NCBI RefSeq assembly: GCF_014960965.1
Contig: NZ_CP063169.1
Span: 1,211,581 to 1,275,580 of the forward strand
Length of the DNA stretch: 64,000 nt
Origin: Ruania alkalisoli
GTDB lineage: Bacteria > Actinomycetota > Actinomycetes > Actinomycetales > Beutenbergiaceae
Direction of reading: 5' to 3'
The stretch's first letter is position 1; each line of letters opens with the position of its first letter. The translations under genes and the position numbers were made by a program. Of the stretch, positions 1 to 8,675 are shown piece after piece. The notes beneath the pieces were generated by a model. That model was not told the DNA's origin and searched no databases. It saw only the letters and a program-made list of their open reading frames with translations.

Positions 1-972
1 CGGATCGCCGTGGCCCACGGGAAGATGAACGAGCACGAGCTCGAACGCGTGATCGTGGACTTCTGGGAGCGGCGGTTCGACGTGCTCGTGTGCACCACGA
101 TCGTCGAGACCGGGCTCGACATCTCCAATGCGAACACGCTGATCGTCGAACGTGCGGATGTCTTCGGCCTCTCCCAGCTGCATCAGCTACGAGGCCGCGT
201 GGGGCGCGGCCGGGAGCGTGCCTACGCCTACTTCCTGTATCCGCCGGAGAAGCCGCTCACCGAGACCGCGCACGAGCGGCTGCAGACCATCGCTGCCCAC
301 ACCGACCTCGGTGCGGGGATCCAGGTGGCCATGAAGGACCTGGAGATCCGGGGAGCAGGCAACCTCCTCGGTGGAGAGCAGTCGGGGCACATTGCCGGCG
401 TCGGGTTCGATCTGTACGTGCGGATGGTCTCCGAGGCCGTCGCGGCCTTCAAGGGGGAGCAGACGCAGGAGCTCTCCGAGCTCAAGGTCGAACTACCGAT
501 CGACGCGCACGTGCCGCACGATTACATCAGCCACGAGCGGCTCCGCCTGGAGGCCTACACCAAGCTTTCCCAGGCAGCCGATGCGCAGGCGATCGACGCC
601 GTCCGGGAAGAGCTCGTGGACCGCTATGGGCCGGTACCCGAACCCGTCGAGCGGTTGTTCGCCGTCGCGGGGCTTCGGGTGAAGGCACGTGCCGCAGGAC
701 TGGCCGACATCACCTCCCAGGGCAAGTACATCCGATTCGCCCCGGTTGAGCTCGCCGAGTCTGCTCAGCTGCGCCTCAAGCGACTCTTCCCGGGCACCGT
801 GCTCAAGCCCGCCGTCCGCACGATCCTGGTGCCTGCACCGATGACCTCACGCGTGGGCGGGCAGCCGTTGCGGGACGAGGCGCTGCTCACGTGGGTGGGG
901 GAATTGATCGACGCGGTCATCGCACCCGATGCAAGCGTCGCCGCCGCGGCGGCTCTCGCGGCACGTTCCTGA
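1..972 (+). CDS. mfd: Mfd transcription-repair coupling factor, C-terminal part
   Basis: This is the 3' end of mfd; the reading frame is open at base 1, so the start lies outside the window and 323 residues remain. Mfd is the cytosolic DNA translocase that pushes stalled RNA polymerase off damaged DNA and recruits UvrA. The fragment opens in the second helicase lobe (RIAVAHGKM), then shows the superfamily 2 motif around TTIVETGLDI (about residue 32) and the arginine-finger motif GRVGRGRERAYAY (about residues 66-78). Residues from about 180 on match the C-terminal TRCF regulatory domain, and the length after the motifs is normal. An in-frame GTG at base 10 is internal, not a start. In mycobacteria mfd directly precedes mazG, whereas here about 20 kb separate them. 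Confidence 0.96.
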   Translation, partial: RIAVAHGKMNEHELERVIVDFWERRFDVLVCTTIVETGLDISNANTLIVERADVFGLSQLHQLRGRVGRGRERAYAYFLYPPEKPLTETAHERLQTIAAHTDLGAGIQVAMKDLEIRGAGNLLGGEQSGHIAGVGFDLYVRMVSEAVAAFKGEQTQELSELKVELPIDAHVPHDYISHERLRLEAYTKLSQAADAQAIDAVREELVDRYGPVPEPVERLFAVAGLRVKARAAGLADITSQGKYIRFAPVELAESAQLRLKRLFPGTVLKPAVRTILVPAPMTSRVGGQPLRDEALLTWVGELIDAVIAPDASVAAAAALAARS

Positions 973-1069
973 GCACCGGAAATCCCTCACGCCGCGCACA
1001 ATTCGGCATGCGCTTTCCGTGCGTATTCCGTGATCCTTGATTGCCTGACCTGTCATTTTTAGCCACGTC

Positions 1070-1081
1070 TACACCGGTGTA
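1070..1081. promoter_or_regulatory. 12-bp perfect palindrome, possible operator
   Basis: TACACCGGTGTA reads the same on both strands and lies just upstream of the 11-bp repeat array. Such a palindrome could bind a dimeric repressor, but 12 bp of symmetry can occur by chance and no core promoter is clear beside it. Confidence 0.3.
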
Positions 1082-1108
1082 AACGGATGATATTTGAATG
1101 CCCGTTCA

Positions 1109-1150
1109 GGGTGATGAGAGGGTGACGGAAGGGTGATCGCGAGGGTGATG
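1109..1150. repeat. Four GGGTGA(T/C)G direct repeats at 11-12 bp spacing
   Basis: GGGTGA begins at 1109, 1120, 1131 and 1143, so the copies lie on one face of the helix. On the minus strand the unit reads TCACCC, which resembles the direct-repeat sites of OmpR/PhoB-family regulators, including the TCAC core of actinobacterial PHO boxes. The array is about 270 bp upstream of the surface protein start. Which regulator uses it cannot be told from sequence. Confidence 0.55.
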
Positions 1151-1157
1151 CCCTCGC
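1139..1157 (+). terminator. GC-rich hairpin, possible mfd terminator
   Basis: GCGAGGG and CCCTCGC form a perfect 7-bp stem around a 5-nt loop. There is no U tract, so termination is only a possibility. The left arm also contains the last GGGTGA repeat. Confidence 0.35.
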
Positions 1158-1422
1158 CTTATGGGCCTTGGAACCGTTGAAATCGCAGCGTTTCTAGAGC
1201 ATTCGTCGACTGCGCTCCCGCGCTCGGTACGACCGCGGGTGATCTACCCCCGGATTGTCGAGCCATGGGCAGAGTGAAGGTCCGGTGCTAGCGTGCGGCT
1301 CAGCGAGATAGCAGTCGCACATTCTCCGTAGTACGCGGGTGCGCGGCTTCCATTTCGCGTACCTTTTCGAACCCGCGGGCGGGTCGAATTGACGTGCGTT
1401 CATGCAGGACCAGGGAGGAACC

Positions 1423-4400
1423 GTGCGAGGCGTGACTTCACAGGCAGGGTTGGTGCGGCACGCGGCAGGGATGCCCGATGCTGGTGCCGGCCGGAGACGC
1501 AAGATCATTCTGGGATGGGTCGTCGCGTTGGCGCTCGGCCTCGGAGCCCCGGCCTCCATCGCGGCGTCCGCCATGGCGGACGAACTGGCCGGTGAGAGCG
1601 AGAGCAGCACGGCCGAGTCGGAGACGACGAGTGCGAGCGCGTCCGAGACGACCGAGTCGACCGCGGAGTCGACGGACGAGTCCACCGCTGGTTCCGAGGA
1701 GGAGACCACTGACAGCGGTGAGGACTCGACCGGCTCCACCGAGGACGCCACGGGAACCGCGGGATCCGATGGCGAGACCGATGATGGTCAGGATGCCGGC
1801 GGTGACTCGGCGGCGAGTGAGGACGACTCCACGGGAGGTGACTCCTCGGGTGAGGACGGCACCGGCGAGGAGACCTCGACCGACGGATCCGATGGTTCCA
1901 CCGAGGATGCCAGTGGTACGGCCGAGGGTGGATCCGACGGGACCAGCGGCTCGGAGTCGACTGACGAGAGCACGACCGAGGAGCAGAACTCCGAGGAGGA
2001 CGCAGCATCCGAACCGGAGCTCGCAGCCGCCAACGAGATCTCTCCCCTGGCGTTGGAGCTCGACTGTGACGCGTGGCCGGTAGGGACGCCTGCAGGGTTC
2101 GAGATCGACGGCAACCTGTGCGCCAATCCCGGTAGTTCAACTGGTCTGGACTGGTCCACCGTGGGCGGCCAGCCCGTCTACACCGACCCGTACGGCAACT
2201 CCGACCCGACCCAGTTCACGCAGGGCGCTGACGAGACCAACTGGCCCTGGTCGGCGGGGCAGACCGGCGGATCGGGTAGTGGTCAAGGTGGCAAGGAGGA
2301 TGTCGGCAATGTGTACGCCTTCTCCACCACCTCGGGCGGGGACGTCTTTGCGTTCCTCGGCTTCGAACGGGAAGCGACGAACGGTTCCGTGGCCTACCGG
2401 GTTGAGCTCAACCAGCTACCCGGCGGTCCGAGCCCGGACCGTTCGGTGGGGGACCTGCGGCTGACGATCGATCAGACGGGCAACGAGACCATCTCATTGG
2501 TCGGTGCCGATACGTGGAACGGTACGTCCTGGGACTCGCTCGGCTCGCTGGGCGGTTTCACCGGGCAGGTGAACCAGGACACCACCTTCAACCTTGCTGA
2601 CGACGAGCTCGACGCCGGCGCGTTCGCCGAAGTGGCCATCAATCTCACCACCCTGTTCGGCGAGGCCGGCTGCAGTGGCGAGTACGGCACGCTCAACGTC
2701 CGCTCCAGCGCTTCCCCCTCGCCCACGGCGGCCCTGAAGGACTGGATTCCCGCCATCTCCCTCAACGTCCCCAGCACCTGCGCCTCGGTGCAGGTCGACA
2801 AGACTTGGGTGATCGACGGGCAGAGCTACGACGACGGCGCCCAGCCGTTCGGTGACGCCACCCTGGAACTCACCGGGCAGGACGCTCCCGAGTTCGGCGA
2901 GACGTACACCGAGCACAGCGACACCACCGACTACGAGGCCGGGGACGTCATCACCATCGGTGAGCAGGTCACCGGGCTTCCGCCCGGCTGCACCAACGTG
3001 CCCTCCGGTGATCTCGGTGACCATAGCCTCTCCACGGGCCTGAACACCTACACGGTGACCAACACCGTCACGTGCACCTACCTCACTCTGGTCAAGGAGG
3101 TCGTGGGCGAGGCAGACCCGACCGAGTGGACCCTGACCGCGGACGGCCCCACGCCCGTGAGCGGCGTGAGCGGCTCGGATGCCGTCACCCAGGCACACGT
3201 CGCACCGGGGGAGTACACCATCGGTGAGACCGGCGGTCCCGAGGGCTACCAGCAGACCGACCTCGTGTGTACCCCCAACGAGGTCGACGGTGAGGCCGTG
3301 ATGGTGAACGCAGGGGACGCCGTCACGTGCACCATCACCAACACCGCCGAGGTCGGTCTGCAGGTTCTCAAGACCTGGGTCGTGGACGGGGAGCAGTTCG
3401 CCGACGGCGACCAGCCGGTCGGCGAGGCCCAGCTCACCCTGGACGGCGCCGACGCCGACTTCGGCACCGTCTATGACGGATATGTCGTCGGGTCACAGGT
3501 CGTCGTGGCCGAGGAGGTCTCCGGCCTCCCCGAGGCGTGCGACCTCGTCACCACGATCGATGGCGAGGAGACGGCAAGCGTCGACCACACCATCACCCTC
3601 ACCCCCGATCCGAACGTCCTTGAGGTCGTCAATACCGTCACCTGCACCCAGACGATCACTCTCATCAAGGACGTCGAGTTCGGCAGCGCGCTGCCGAGCG
3701 AGTGGACCCTGACGGCGGTGGGCCCGGAGGACCACACGGTCACCGGGGCGAGCGGGTCGCCGGAGGTGACGGACCAGCCGGTCGTCGCTGACGAGCCCTA
3801 CGCGCTGAGCGAGTCCGACGGTCCGATCACCTACGTGCAGAGCGGCGAGTGGGTCTGCGAGGACGCCGAGCAGCAGGTGGTCGAGGTCGTCAACGGTGAG
3901 GTGACCGTCGCCTACGGCGCCAGCGTCACCTGCACAGTCACGAACACCACCGCGATGATCACCATCCTCAAGCACATCGACGACGGTTCCACCGACGTGC
4001 TCTCGCCCGAGGACTGGACCCTGGTCGCCACCCCGGACTGCGGCATCGCCGAGCTCCCCGTGGTTGAGGTGACCGGTGCCGAGACCGAGAGTGCAGACAA
4101 CACTGCTGAGATCCTTCCGGACTGCAGCTACCTGCTCACCGAGGAACTGGCCGAAGGTAGCCCCATCGCCTACCGCGAGGTTGCCTTGCAGGTCTGGGAC
4201 CCCGATGCCGCGGAGTGGGTGACGGTCGCCGACAACGCGGTGAGCGTGGAGCAGGGTGAGCACGGGATCTACCGGTTCGTCAACGACGCACCGCCGGCGG
4301 TCAACCTTCCCCTCACCGGTGGCACGAGTACCGACGCCGTGACCTTTGCCGGTCTCACGTTCCTGGTCATGGCCGCAGGGCTCGTCTTCTACCAGTGGCA

Positions 4401-4431
4401 CCGCCGCCGGGAAGCCGGGGTGAGGTCATGA
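1423..4431 (+). CDS. LPXTG-anchored surface protein with DUF5979-like repeats (probable minor or tip pilin)
   Basis: A 1002-residue secreted wall protein. The N-terminus has an RRRK stretch, a hydrophobic core and an Ala-rich cleavage region. Next comes an acidic Ser/Thr/Glu/Asp-rich stalk (about residues 45-195), a 240-residue globular head without obvious relatives, and about five repeated modules with recurring NTVTCT and (L/V)xKxW/V patterns and paired cysteines, typical of DUF5979/Cna-B-like stalk domains. It ends with LPLTG (residues 962-966), a membrane helix and a basic tail, the signal for sortase attachment. GTG 1423 was chosen because GGAGG at 1414-1418 precedes it; ATG 1402 lies before that site and GTG 1432 is possible. 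The major pilin and class C sortase follow, so a tip or accessory pilin role is inferred. Confidence 0.85.
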   Translation: MRGVTSQAGLVRHAAGMPDAGAGRRRKIILGWVVALALGLGAPASIAASAMADELAGESESSTAESETTSASASETTESTAESTDESTAGSEEETTDSGEDSTGSTEDATGTAGSDGETDDGQDAGGDSAASEDDSTGGDSSGEDGTGEETSTDGSDGSTEDASGTAEGGSDGTSGSESTDESTTEEQNSEEDAASEPELAAANEISPLALELDCDAWPVGTPAGFEIDGNLCANPGSSTGLDWSTVGGQPVYTDPYGNSDPTQFTQGADETNWPWSAGQTGGSGSGQGGKEDVGNVYAFSTTSGGDVFAFLGFEREATNGSVAYRVELNQLPGGPSPDRSVGDLRLTIDQTGNETISLVGADTWNGTSWDSLGSLGGFTGQVNQDTTFNLADDELDAGAFAEVAINLTTLFGEAGCSGEYGTLNVRSSASPSPTAALKDWIPAISLNVPSTCASVQVDKTWVIDGQSYDDGAQPFGDATLELTGQDAPEFGETYTEHSDTTDYEAGDVITIGEQVTGLPPGCTNVPSGDLGDHSLSTGLNTYTVTNTVTCTYLTLVKEVVGEADPTEWTLTADGPTPVSGVSGSDAVTQAHVAPGEYTIGETGGPEGYQQTDLVCTPNEVDGEAVMVNAGDAVTCTITNTAEVGLQVLKTWVVDGEQFADGDQPVGEAQLTLDGADADFGTVYDGYVVGSQVVVAEEVSGLPEACDLVTTIDGEETASVDHTITLTPDPNVLEVVNTVTCTQTITLIKDVEFGSALPSEWTLTAVGPEDHTVTGASGSPEVTDQPVVADEPYALSESDGPITYVQSGEWVCEDAEQQVVEVVNGEVTVAYGASVTCTVTNTTAMITILKHIDDGSTDVLSPEDWTLVATPDCGIAELPVVEVTGAETESADNTAEILPDCSYLLTEELAEGSPIAYREVALQVWDPDAAEWVTVADNAVSVEQGEHGIYRFVNDAPPAVNLPLTGGTSTDAVTFAGLTFLVMAAGLVFYQWHRRREAGVRS

Positions 4432-4511
4432 CCGGCTCCGGAGCCGGCGGCAGTCCGACCGGTACCGCGCCAGGTATAGACATCCGCAGCACTCGCACCC
4501 AGGAGGAAAGA

Positions 4512-5942
4512 ATGTCCCGTAGTCACCGGCCGCTGAGGCGGCTCGCAGCGGCGGTGAGCACAGCCGCACTGGGCGTACTCGGCATCGTCGCCCTGTCCGC
4601 CCCCGCTGGGGCTGCGCCAGGCCCCAACCTCGACCCCGAGGCCACCGGATCGCTGACGATCCACAAGTACGAGAGCCCCAATGAGGACCCAGGGCTGCCG
4701 AACGATGGCAGCGAAATCCCGGATCCAGGCTTGAACCCGCTGGAGGGTGTGGAGTTCACACTCACACAGGTCACCGATATCGATCTGACCACCAACGAGG
4801 GCTGGAACGAGGCCGACGCCCTCGCGACGTCAGTCGCCGCCGGAGGCGATCTGGGCGGGCACACGACCTCCGTCGTCGGAAGCCAGACCACCGCTGCGGA
4901 CGGGACGGCGTTCTTCGGCGACCTGCCGATGGGCGTCTACTACGTCGAGGAGACGGCACCTGGCCCGAACCAGATCGTCGCCCCCGTTGAGCCGTTCATC
5001 GTGACGGTCCCGCTCCCGACCACGGTCGACGAGGAGTCGATCTGGCTCTACGACGTCCACGTCTACCCGAAGAACGCTCTCGGAGAGAACGAGAAGAGCC
5101 TCGACGATTCCGACGCCTACGGTCTCGGTGACACCGTCTCCTTCGCTGTCGACTCGGCCATCCCGAGCTTCTTCGGCACCGAGGAACTCGCCAGCTACAG
5201 CATCGTCGACGAGTTGGACACCCGGCTCGCCTACACCGCCGGAACCACGGTGGTCAGCGCGGTCGACAGCGGTGCCGCGGACATCGGCCTCGCCCCGGCC
5301 GACTACACGATCACCGAGCCTGCCGGCCCCACCGGTGGGACTCTCACGGTCGAGTTCACCGCCTCCGGCCTGGCCAAGCTGGCCGCAGCCCCGGGTGGAA
5401 CGGTGACGGTCGAGTTCGATACCACGGTCACCGCGATCGGCGACGGCACGATCACCAACGACGCGATCACCTTCATCAACGACCACGAGATCAACTCCAA
5501 CACCGTCGAGACCCTCTGGGGAGCGGTGGAGATCTTCAAGTTCGACGAGGAGACCCTGGACGGGCTCGAGGGTGCGGTCTTCGAGGTCTACCTCGACGAG
5601 ACCGGCGGCGACCCGATCGCCGTGGACGGCGCGACCGAGTTCACCACGGACGAGAACGGCCGCGTCGTGATCCCGGGCCTGAAGGTCGGTACCTACTGGA
5701 TCGAGGAGACCGTGGCGCCCGAGCGCTATCTCGGCGTCACCGACAGGATCCAGGTGACCGTCGTCGTGGGCTCCATCGAAGAAGCCGTGCTGGTGGAGGT
5801 TCCGAACGAGAAGATCCCCGACGTCGAGCTGCCCCTGACCGGTAGCCAGGGTGTGGCGCTGTTCACCACGCTCGGAATCGGCCTGATCCTCGTCGGCGGC
5901 GGCACGGCCATCCTGCTGGCACGTCGCGGAGCGCGCCGCTGA
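4512..5942 (+). CDS. Major pilin subunit, SpaA/SpaH/EbpB type
   Basis: A 476-residue LPXTG pilin. The signal peptide ends near residue 34. The N-terminal pilin domain has an E-box (YYVEETAPG, 143-151) and ends in the pilin motif VYPKN, whose Lys187 is the expected acceptor for the isopeptide bond to the next subunit. A C-terminal Cna-B domain carries a second E-box (YWIEET, about 395-400). LPLTG (440-444), a membrane helix and RRGARR complete the sorting signal. The start is ATG 4512, 5 nt after AGGAGG; longer in-frame starts overlap the preceding gene and would bury the signal peptide. The class C sortase downstream is expected to polymerise this protein into a covalent fibre. Confidence 0.93.
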   Translation: MSRSHRPLRRLAAAVSTAALGVLGIVALSAPAGAAPGPNLDPEATGSLTIHKYESPNEDPGLPNDGSEIPDPGLNPLEGVEFTLTQVTDIDLTTNEGWNEADALATSVAAGGDLGGHTTSVVGSQTTAADGTAFFGDLPMGVYYVEETAPGPNQIVAPVEPFIVTVPLPTTVDEESIWLYDVHVYPKNALGENEKSLDDSDAYGLGDTVSFAVDSAIPSFFGTEELASYSIVDELDTRLAYTAGTTVVSAVDSGAADIGLAPADYTITEPAGPTGGTLTVEFTASGLAKLAAAPGGTVTVEFDTTVTAIGDGTITNDAITFINDHEINSNTVETLWGAVEIFKFDEETLDGLEGAVFEVYLDETGGDPIAVDGATEFTTDENGRVVIPGLKVGTYWIEETVAPERYLGVTDRIQVTVVVGSIEEAVLVEVPNEKIPDVELPLTGSQGVALFTTLGIGLILVGGGTAILLARRGARR

Positions 5943-5954
5943 GTCTCGATGGCT

Positions 5955-6008
5955 AGGTGAGGGAGGCGGACCAACTCCATCCCCCCCGGGGTTCCGCCTC
6001 CCTCACCT
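5955..6008 (+). terminator. 16-bp hairpin between pilin and sortase genes
   Basis: Bases 5955-5970 and 5993-6008 are perfect complements (AGGTGAGGGAGGCGGA and its reverse complement) around a 22-nt loop containing a C/G run. It starts 12 nt after the pilin stop and ends 43 nt before the sortase start. A partial terminator or mRNA-stabilising stem here would make much more pilin than sortase, as fibre assembly needs; that role is inferred. Confidence 0.75.
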
Positions 6009-6051
6009 CATTCGTGGCACGTGTCCTGACCGTCCGTGGAGGGAGAGATCG

Positions 6052-7014
6052 GTGAGTGCGATCTGGGAGTTGGAACGCGCCGATCCCGATGCGGAGCCGC
6101 CACGCTCGCCCCACAGTCGTGCCGATCGCCACCGTGGCCGACGCGGCGGCTGGCGGTTGCGCCCGCTCTCCGTCGTCGTGGCGCTGGTGTGCGTGCTGGG
6201 TGTGGCGCTGCTGCTGGTCCCCACGGCCGCGAACTGGTTCGCGACATCCGATCACGCCGAACGGATCGTGGCACTCAACGAAGACGTCGAGGTGATCGGT
6301 CCGCAGCAGCAGACCGCTCAGCTGGGCGCGGCCCGGGTCTACAACGACTCCCTGACCGGGGGTGTTGCCACGGTGGGAGCCGGTCAGAACGTGCCGTTCG
6401 CCGACCGGGGTAACGGCGCCGAGTACGAGCAGATTCTGGCAGCCGCTGACGGGGGCACGATGGCCCGGCTGGTCATCCCGTCGATCGGCGTCGACCTTCC
6501 CATCTACCACGGAACCAGCGACGAGGTGCTGCTGCGCGGGGTCGGCCACCTGGAGGGCACATCCCTTCCGGTCGGCGGTCCAAGTACCCATGCCGTCCTG
6601 ACGGCGCACCGCGGGCTCGCCTCCGCGGAACTGTTCACCCACCTCGACCAGGTCGAGGTGGGTGAGACGTTCACGATCCAGATCTACGGTGAGGTCCTCA
6701 CCTACCAGGTGATCGAGCGCCAGGTCGTCGAGCCGGACGAGACGCAGACTCTGTACCCTCGGCAGGGGGAGGACCTCGTCACTCTCGTCACGTGCACCCC
6801 CCTCGGCATCAACAGTCACCGCATCCTCGTCACCGCCGAGCGCGTGCTGCCCACCCCGCTCGACTCGCTAGAGATCGCCTCCCAGCCGCCGGCTCCGGCC
6901 CCGTTCCCGTGGTGGGCGCTCGCGCTCGCAGGCACGGTGCTCGCAGCCGGGGCCTACGTCTACCTCACAGGCCGGCCGCGCCCTTCCGAGCGCAGCCGGC
7001 CCGGCGCAGCCTGA
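6052..7014 (+). CDS. Class C sortase (pilus polymerase)
   Basis: A 320-residue membrane transpeptidase that links pilins by cutting LPXTG and joining Thr to the pilin-motif Lys. There is an N-terminal basic region and membrane helix (about 40-62) and a second helix near the C-terminus (about 283-305), typical of class C. The catalytic residues are visible: His186 (LTAHRG), Cys248 (TLVTC) and Arg257 (NSHRILV). The lid region before the catalytic core has VPF at 114-116 where DPF/DPW would be expected. GTG 6052 follows GGAGGGAGA. It is the last gene of the pilus locus, 2 bp from the convergent ABC permease gene. No other sortase is present in the window. Confidence 0.93.
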   Translation: MSAIWELERADPDAEPPRSPHSRADRHRGRRGGWRLRPLSVVVALVCVLGVALLLVPTAANWFATSDHAERIVALNEDVEVIGPQQQTAQLGAARVYNDSLTGGVATVGAGQNVPFADRGNGAEYEQILAAADGGTMARLVIPSIGVDLPIYHGTSDEVLLRGVGHLEGTSLPVGGPSTHAVLTAHRGLASAELFTHLDQVEVGETFTIQIYGEVLTYQVIERQVVEPDETQTLYPRQGEDLVTLVTCTPLGINSHRILVTAERVLPTPLDSLEIASQPPAPAPFPWWALALAGTVLAAGAYVYLTGRPRPSERSRPGAA

Positions 7015-7016
7015 GG

Positions 7017-8675
7017 TCAGGTCGTCACCAGATCCCGACGGCGGAACGCCAGCAGTCCGACCGCTGCCAGAACCAGTGCCACCAGGGTCTGCACCAGCAG
7101 CGGGGCTGCCGTGATCGCTTCACCCGGGACGGCGGGTGTGTAGTGCCACGGCGAGATTGCCAGGAGCGCCTCGGGGAGCTCGAGCAGCTCGCCGAAGAAG
7201 GCTGCCAGGCCGCTGAAGGTGACGACCGCCGTCGCGATAGGCAGCAACCTGGGGGAGAAGCCGTACAACGCGCATGCCAGGCCGACGATCACGAGGACGG
7301 CGGGCGCTCCCACCAGACCCGCGACCGTCAGTTCGCCGACCAATGACCAGTCGCCGGTGCTCGACGCGGCCGTCAAGCCCATCGCAGCACAGGCCAGCAC
7401 CAGCAGCACGATCGAGGCGACCGCGGTGACTAGGATGTGGCCGGCCAGCCATGCCTGCTTGCTGACCGCTGTCGCCAGCACCGGCTCGGCGCGGCCGTCG
7501 AGCTCTTCCGCACGTACCCGCATCACGGCGAGCAGGGCGTAGACGGCGACGGCGATCACCATCATCACCATCAGCGTGTTGAGGTACCCGAGCACGGGGT
7601 CCGGACCCGTGGTGAACATCTCACCCATCGTGCCGGTCATGTCCGCGAACGAGTCCACGAACGGGCCCGTCGTGCTCCCGTACACCAGCCCGGCCACGAC
7701 GAGTCCCAACACCCAGCCGCGGATCCCGCCCCGGTGCAGTCGCAGCGCCAGCGCGATCGGGTTCGTCACCCACGGCGCCGCAGATGCCCGACCCCGCCGG
7801 GAAGCGCGCAGCCCGGCCCCGAGGTCCCGGCGGTCGGAGAGCCGGTAGGCAAGCACGATCAGGGCGATCGAGACCACCGCCGAGATTCCCAGCGGCCACC
7901 ACCGCTCGTCCACGAACGCCCGTGTCTGCTGCGACCAGGCGTACGGCGTCAGCCAGGACAACACGTTGCCGTGCTCGCTCGACATGTCTCCAGTGGCGCG
8001 CAGCACGTAGGTGCCACCGAGGACAGCCCCGGCTATCGCGCTGCCTACCCGCGAGTACTCGCTCACCTGGGCACAGACGAACGCGACCCCGGCGAAGACC
8101 ATCCCGAAGGCGCCGACTCCCACGGCCACCAGCAGCGATCCCGACGCCGGGGCGTCGAAGGCTAGCAGCCCGCCGAGCACCGCCAGCGTCACCGCCGCAT
8201 TGCCGATCGCGGCCATGATCAAGGTTGCGGTGAGCGCTGCGTACCGGCCCACCACATTCGCGCGGATCAACTCGGCGCGCCCGGTCTGCTCCTCGACTCG
8301 CGTGTGCCGCGAGACGAGCAGGATGTTCATCAGCGCAGCTGCCAGCATGAAGTAGATGACATAGAGCGCTGTGAAGAACGTGACGTAGCTGAGCCCCTCG
8401 CCGAGACCGTAGCCGGGGCCGCCGAGCAGCCCGACCATCGGCCCCGAGGTGAACGCGCTGAGCTCGGCCAGCTCGGCCTCGCTCGGGAACAACGTCTCGA
8501 AGGCGGTGAAGAAGTACGGCACGAAGATGCCGATGCCGATCACCCATGCCGGCAGCCTGATCCGGTCGCGGCGGAACATGAAGCGCAGCAGCTTCCCAGT
8601 CCCGGTGAACGGGCCGGACGGACGCCCGCTGCTCGCCTGCGGGCTGGTCGGCCGGGCTCCCACGACGGCGCTCAT
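7017..8675 (-). CDS. ABC-2 type exporter permease
   Basis: A 552-residue polytopic membrane protein with about twelve hydrophobic helices in two halves, the build of the permeases often annotated as exporters of polyketide antibiotics. It partners the ATPase encoded just upstream, and the two genes overlap by ATGA (8672-8675). The pair should export an unknown, probably hydrophobic or antibiotic-like compound. The adjacent TetR gene suggests ligand-induced expression. No substrate can be read from the sequence. Confidence 0.88.
   Translation of the reverse strand: MSAVVGARPTSPQASSGRPSGPFTGTGKLLRFMFRRDRIRLPAWVIGIGIFVPYFFTAFETLFPSEAELAELSAFTSGPMVGLLGGPGYGLGEGLSYVTFFTALYVIYFMLAAALMNILLVSRHTRVEEQTGRAELIRANVVGRYAALTATLIMAAIGNAAVTLAVLGGLLAFDAPASGSLLVAVGVGAFGMVFAGVAFVCAQVSEYSRVGSAIAGAVLGGTYVLRATGDMSSEHGNVLSWLTPYAWSQQTRAFVDERWWPLGISAVVSIALIVLAYRLSDRRDLGAGLRASRRGRASAAPWVTNPIALALRLHRGGIRGWVLGLVVAGLVYGSTTGPFVDSFADMTGTMGEMFTTGPDPVLGYLNTLMVMMVIAVAVYALLAVMRVRAEELDGRAEPVLATAVSKQAWLAGHILVTAVASIVLLVLACAAMGLTAASSTGDWSLVGELTVAGLVGAPAVLVIVGLACALYGFSPRLLPIATAVVTFSGLAAFFGELLELPEALLAISPWHYTPAVPGEAITAAPLLVQTLVALVLAAVGLLAFRRRDLVTT

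Larger units (their letters stand above)
973..1422. other. Long upstream region between mfd and the pilus locus
   Basis: About 450 bases without a credible gene, and less GC-rich than its surroundings. It holds a perfect 12-bp palindrome (1070-1081), four GGGTGA repeats at 11-12 bp spacing (1109-1150), a GC-rich hairpin (1139-1157) and a possible -10 hexamer TAGCGT (1289-1294). If that hexamer is used, the surface protein gene has a 5' leader of roughly 120 nt. No small ORF with a ribosome binding site was convincing. Confidence 0.6.

Noticed and set aside
2494-4401. Antisense frames opposite the LPXTG protein
   Set aside because: They mirror the repetitive surface protein sequence and have no start signals.
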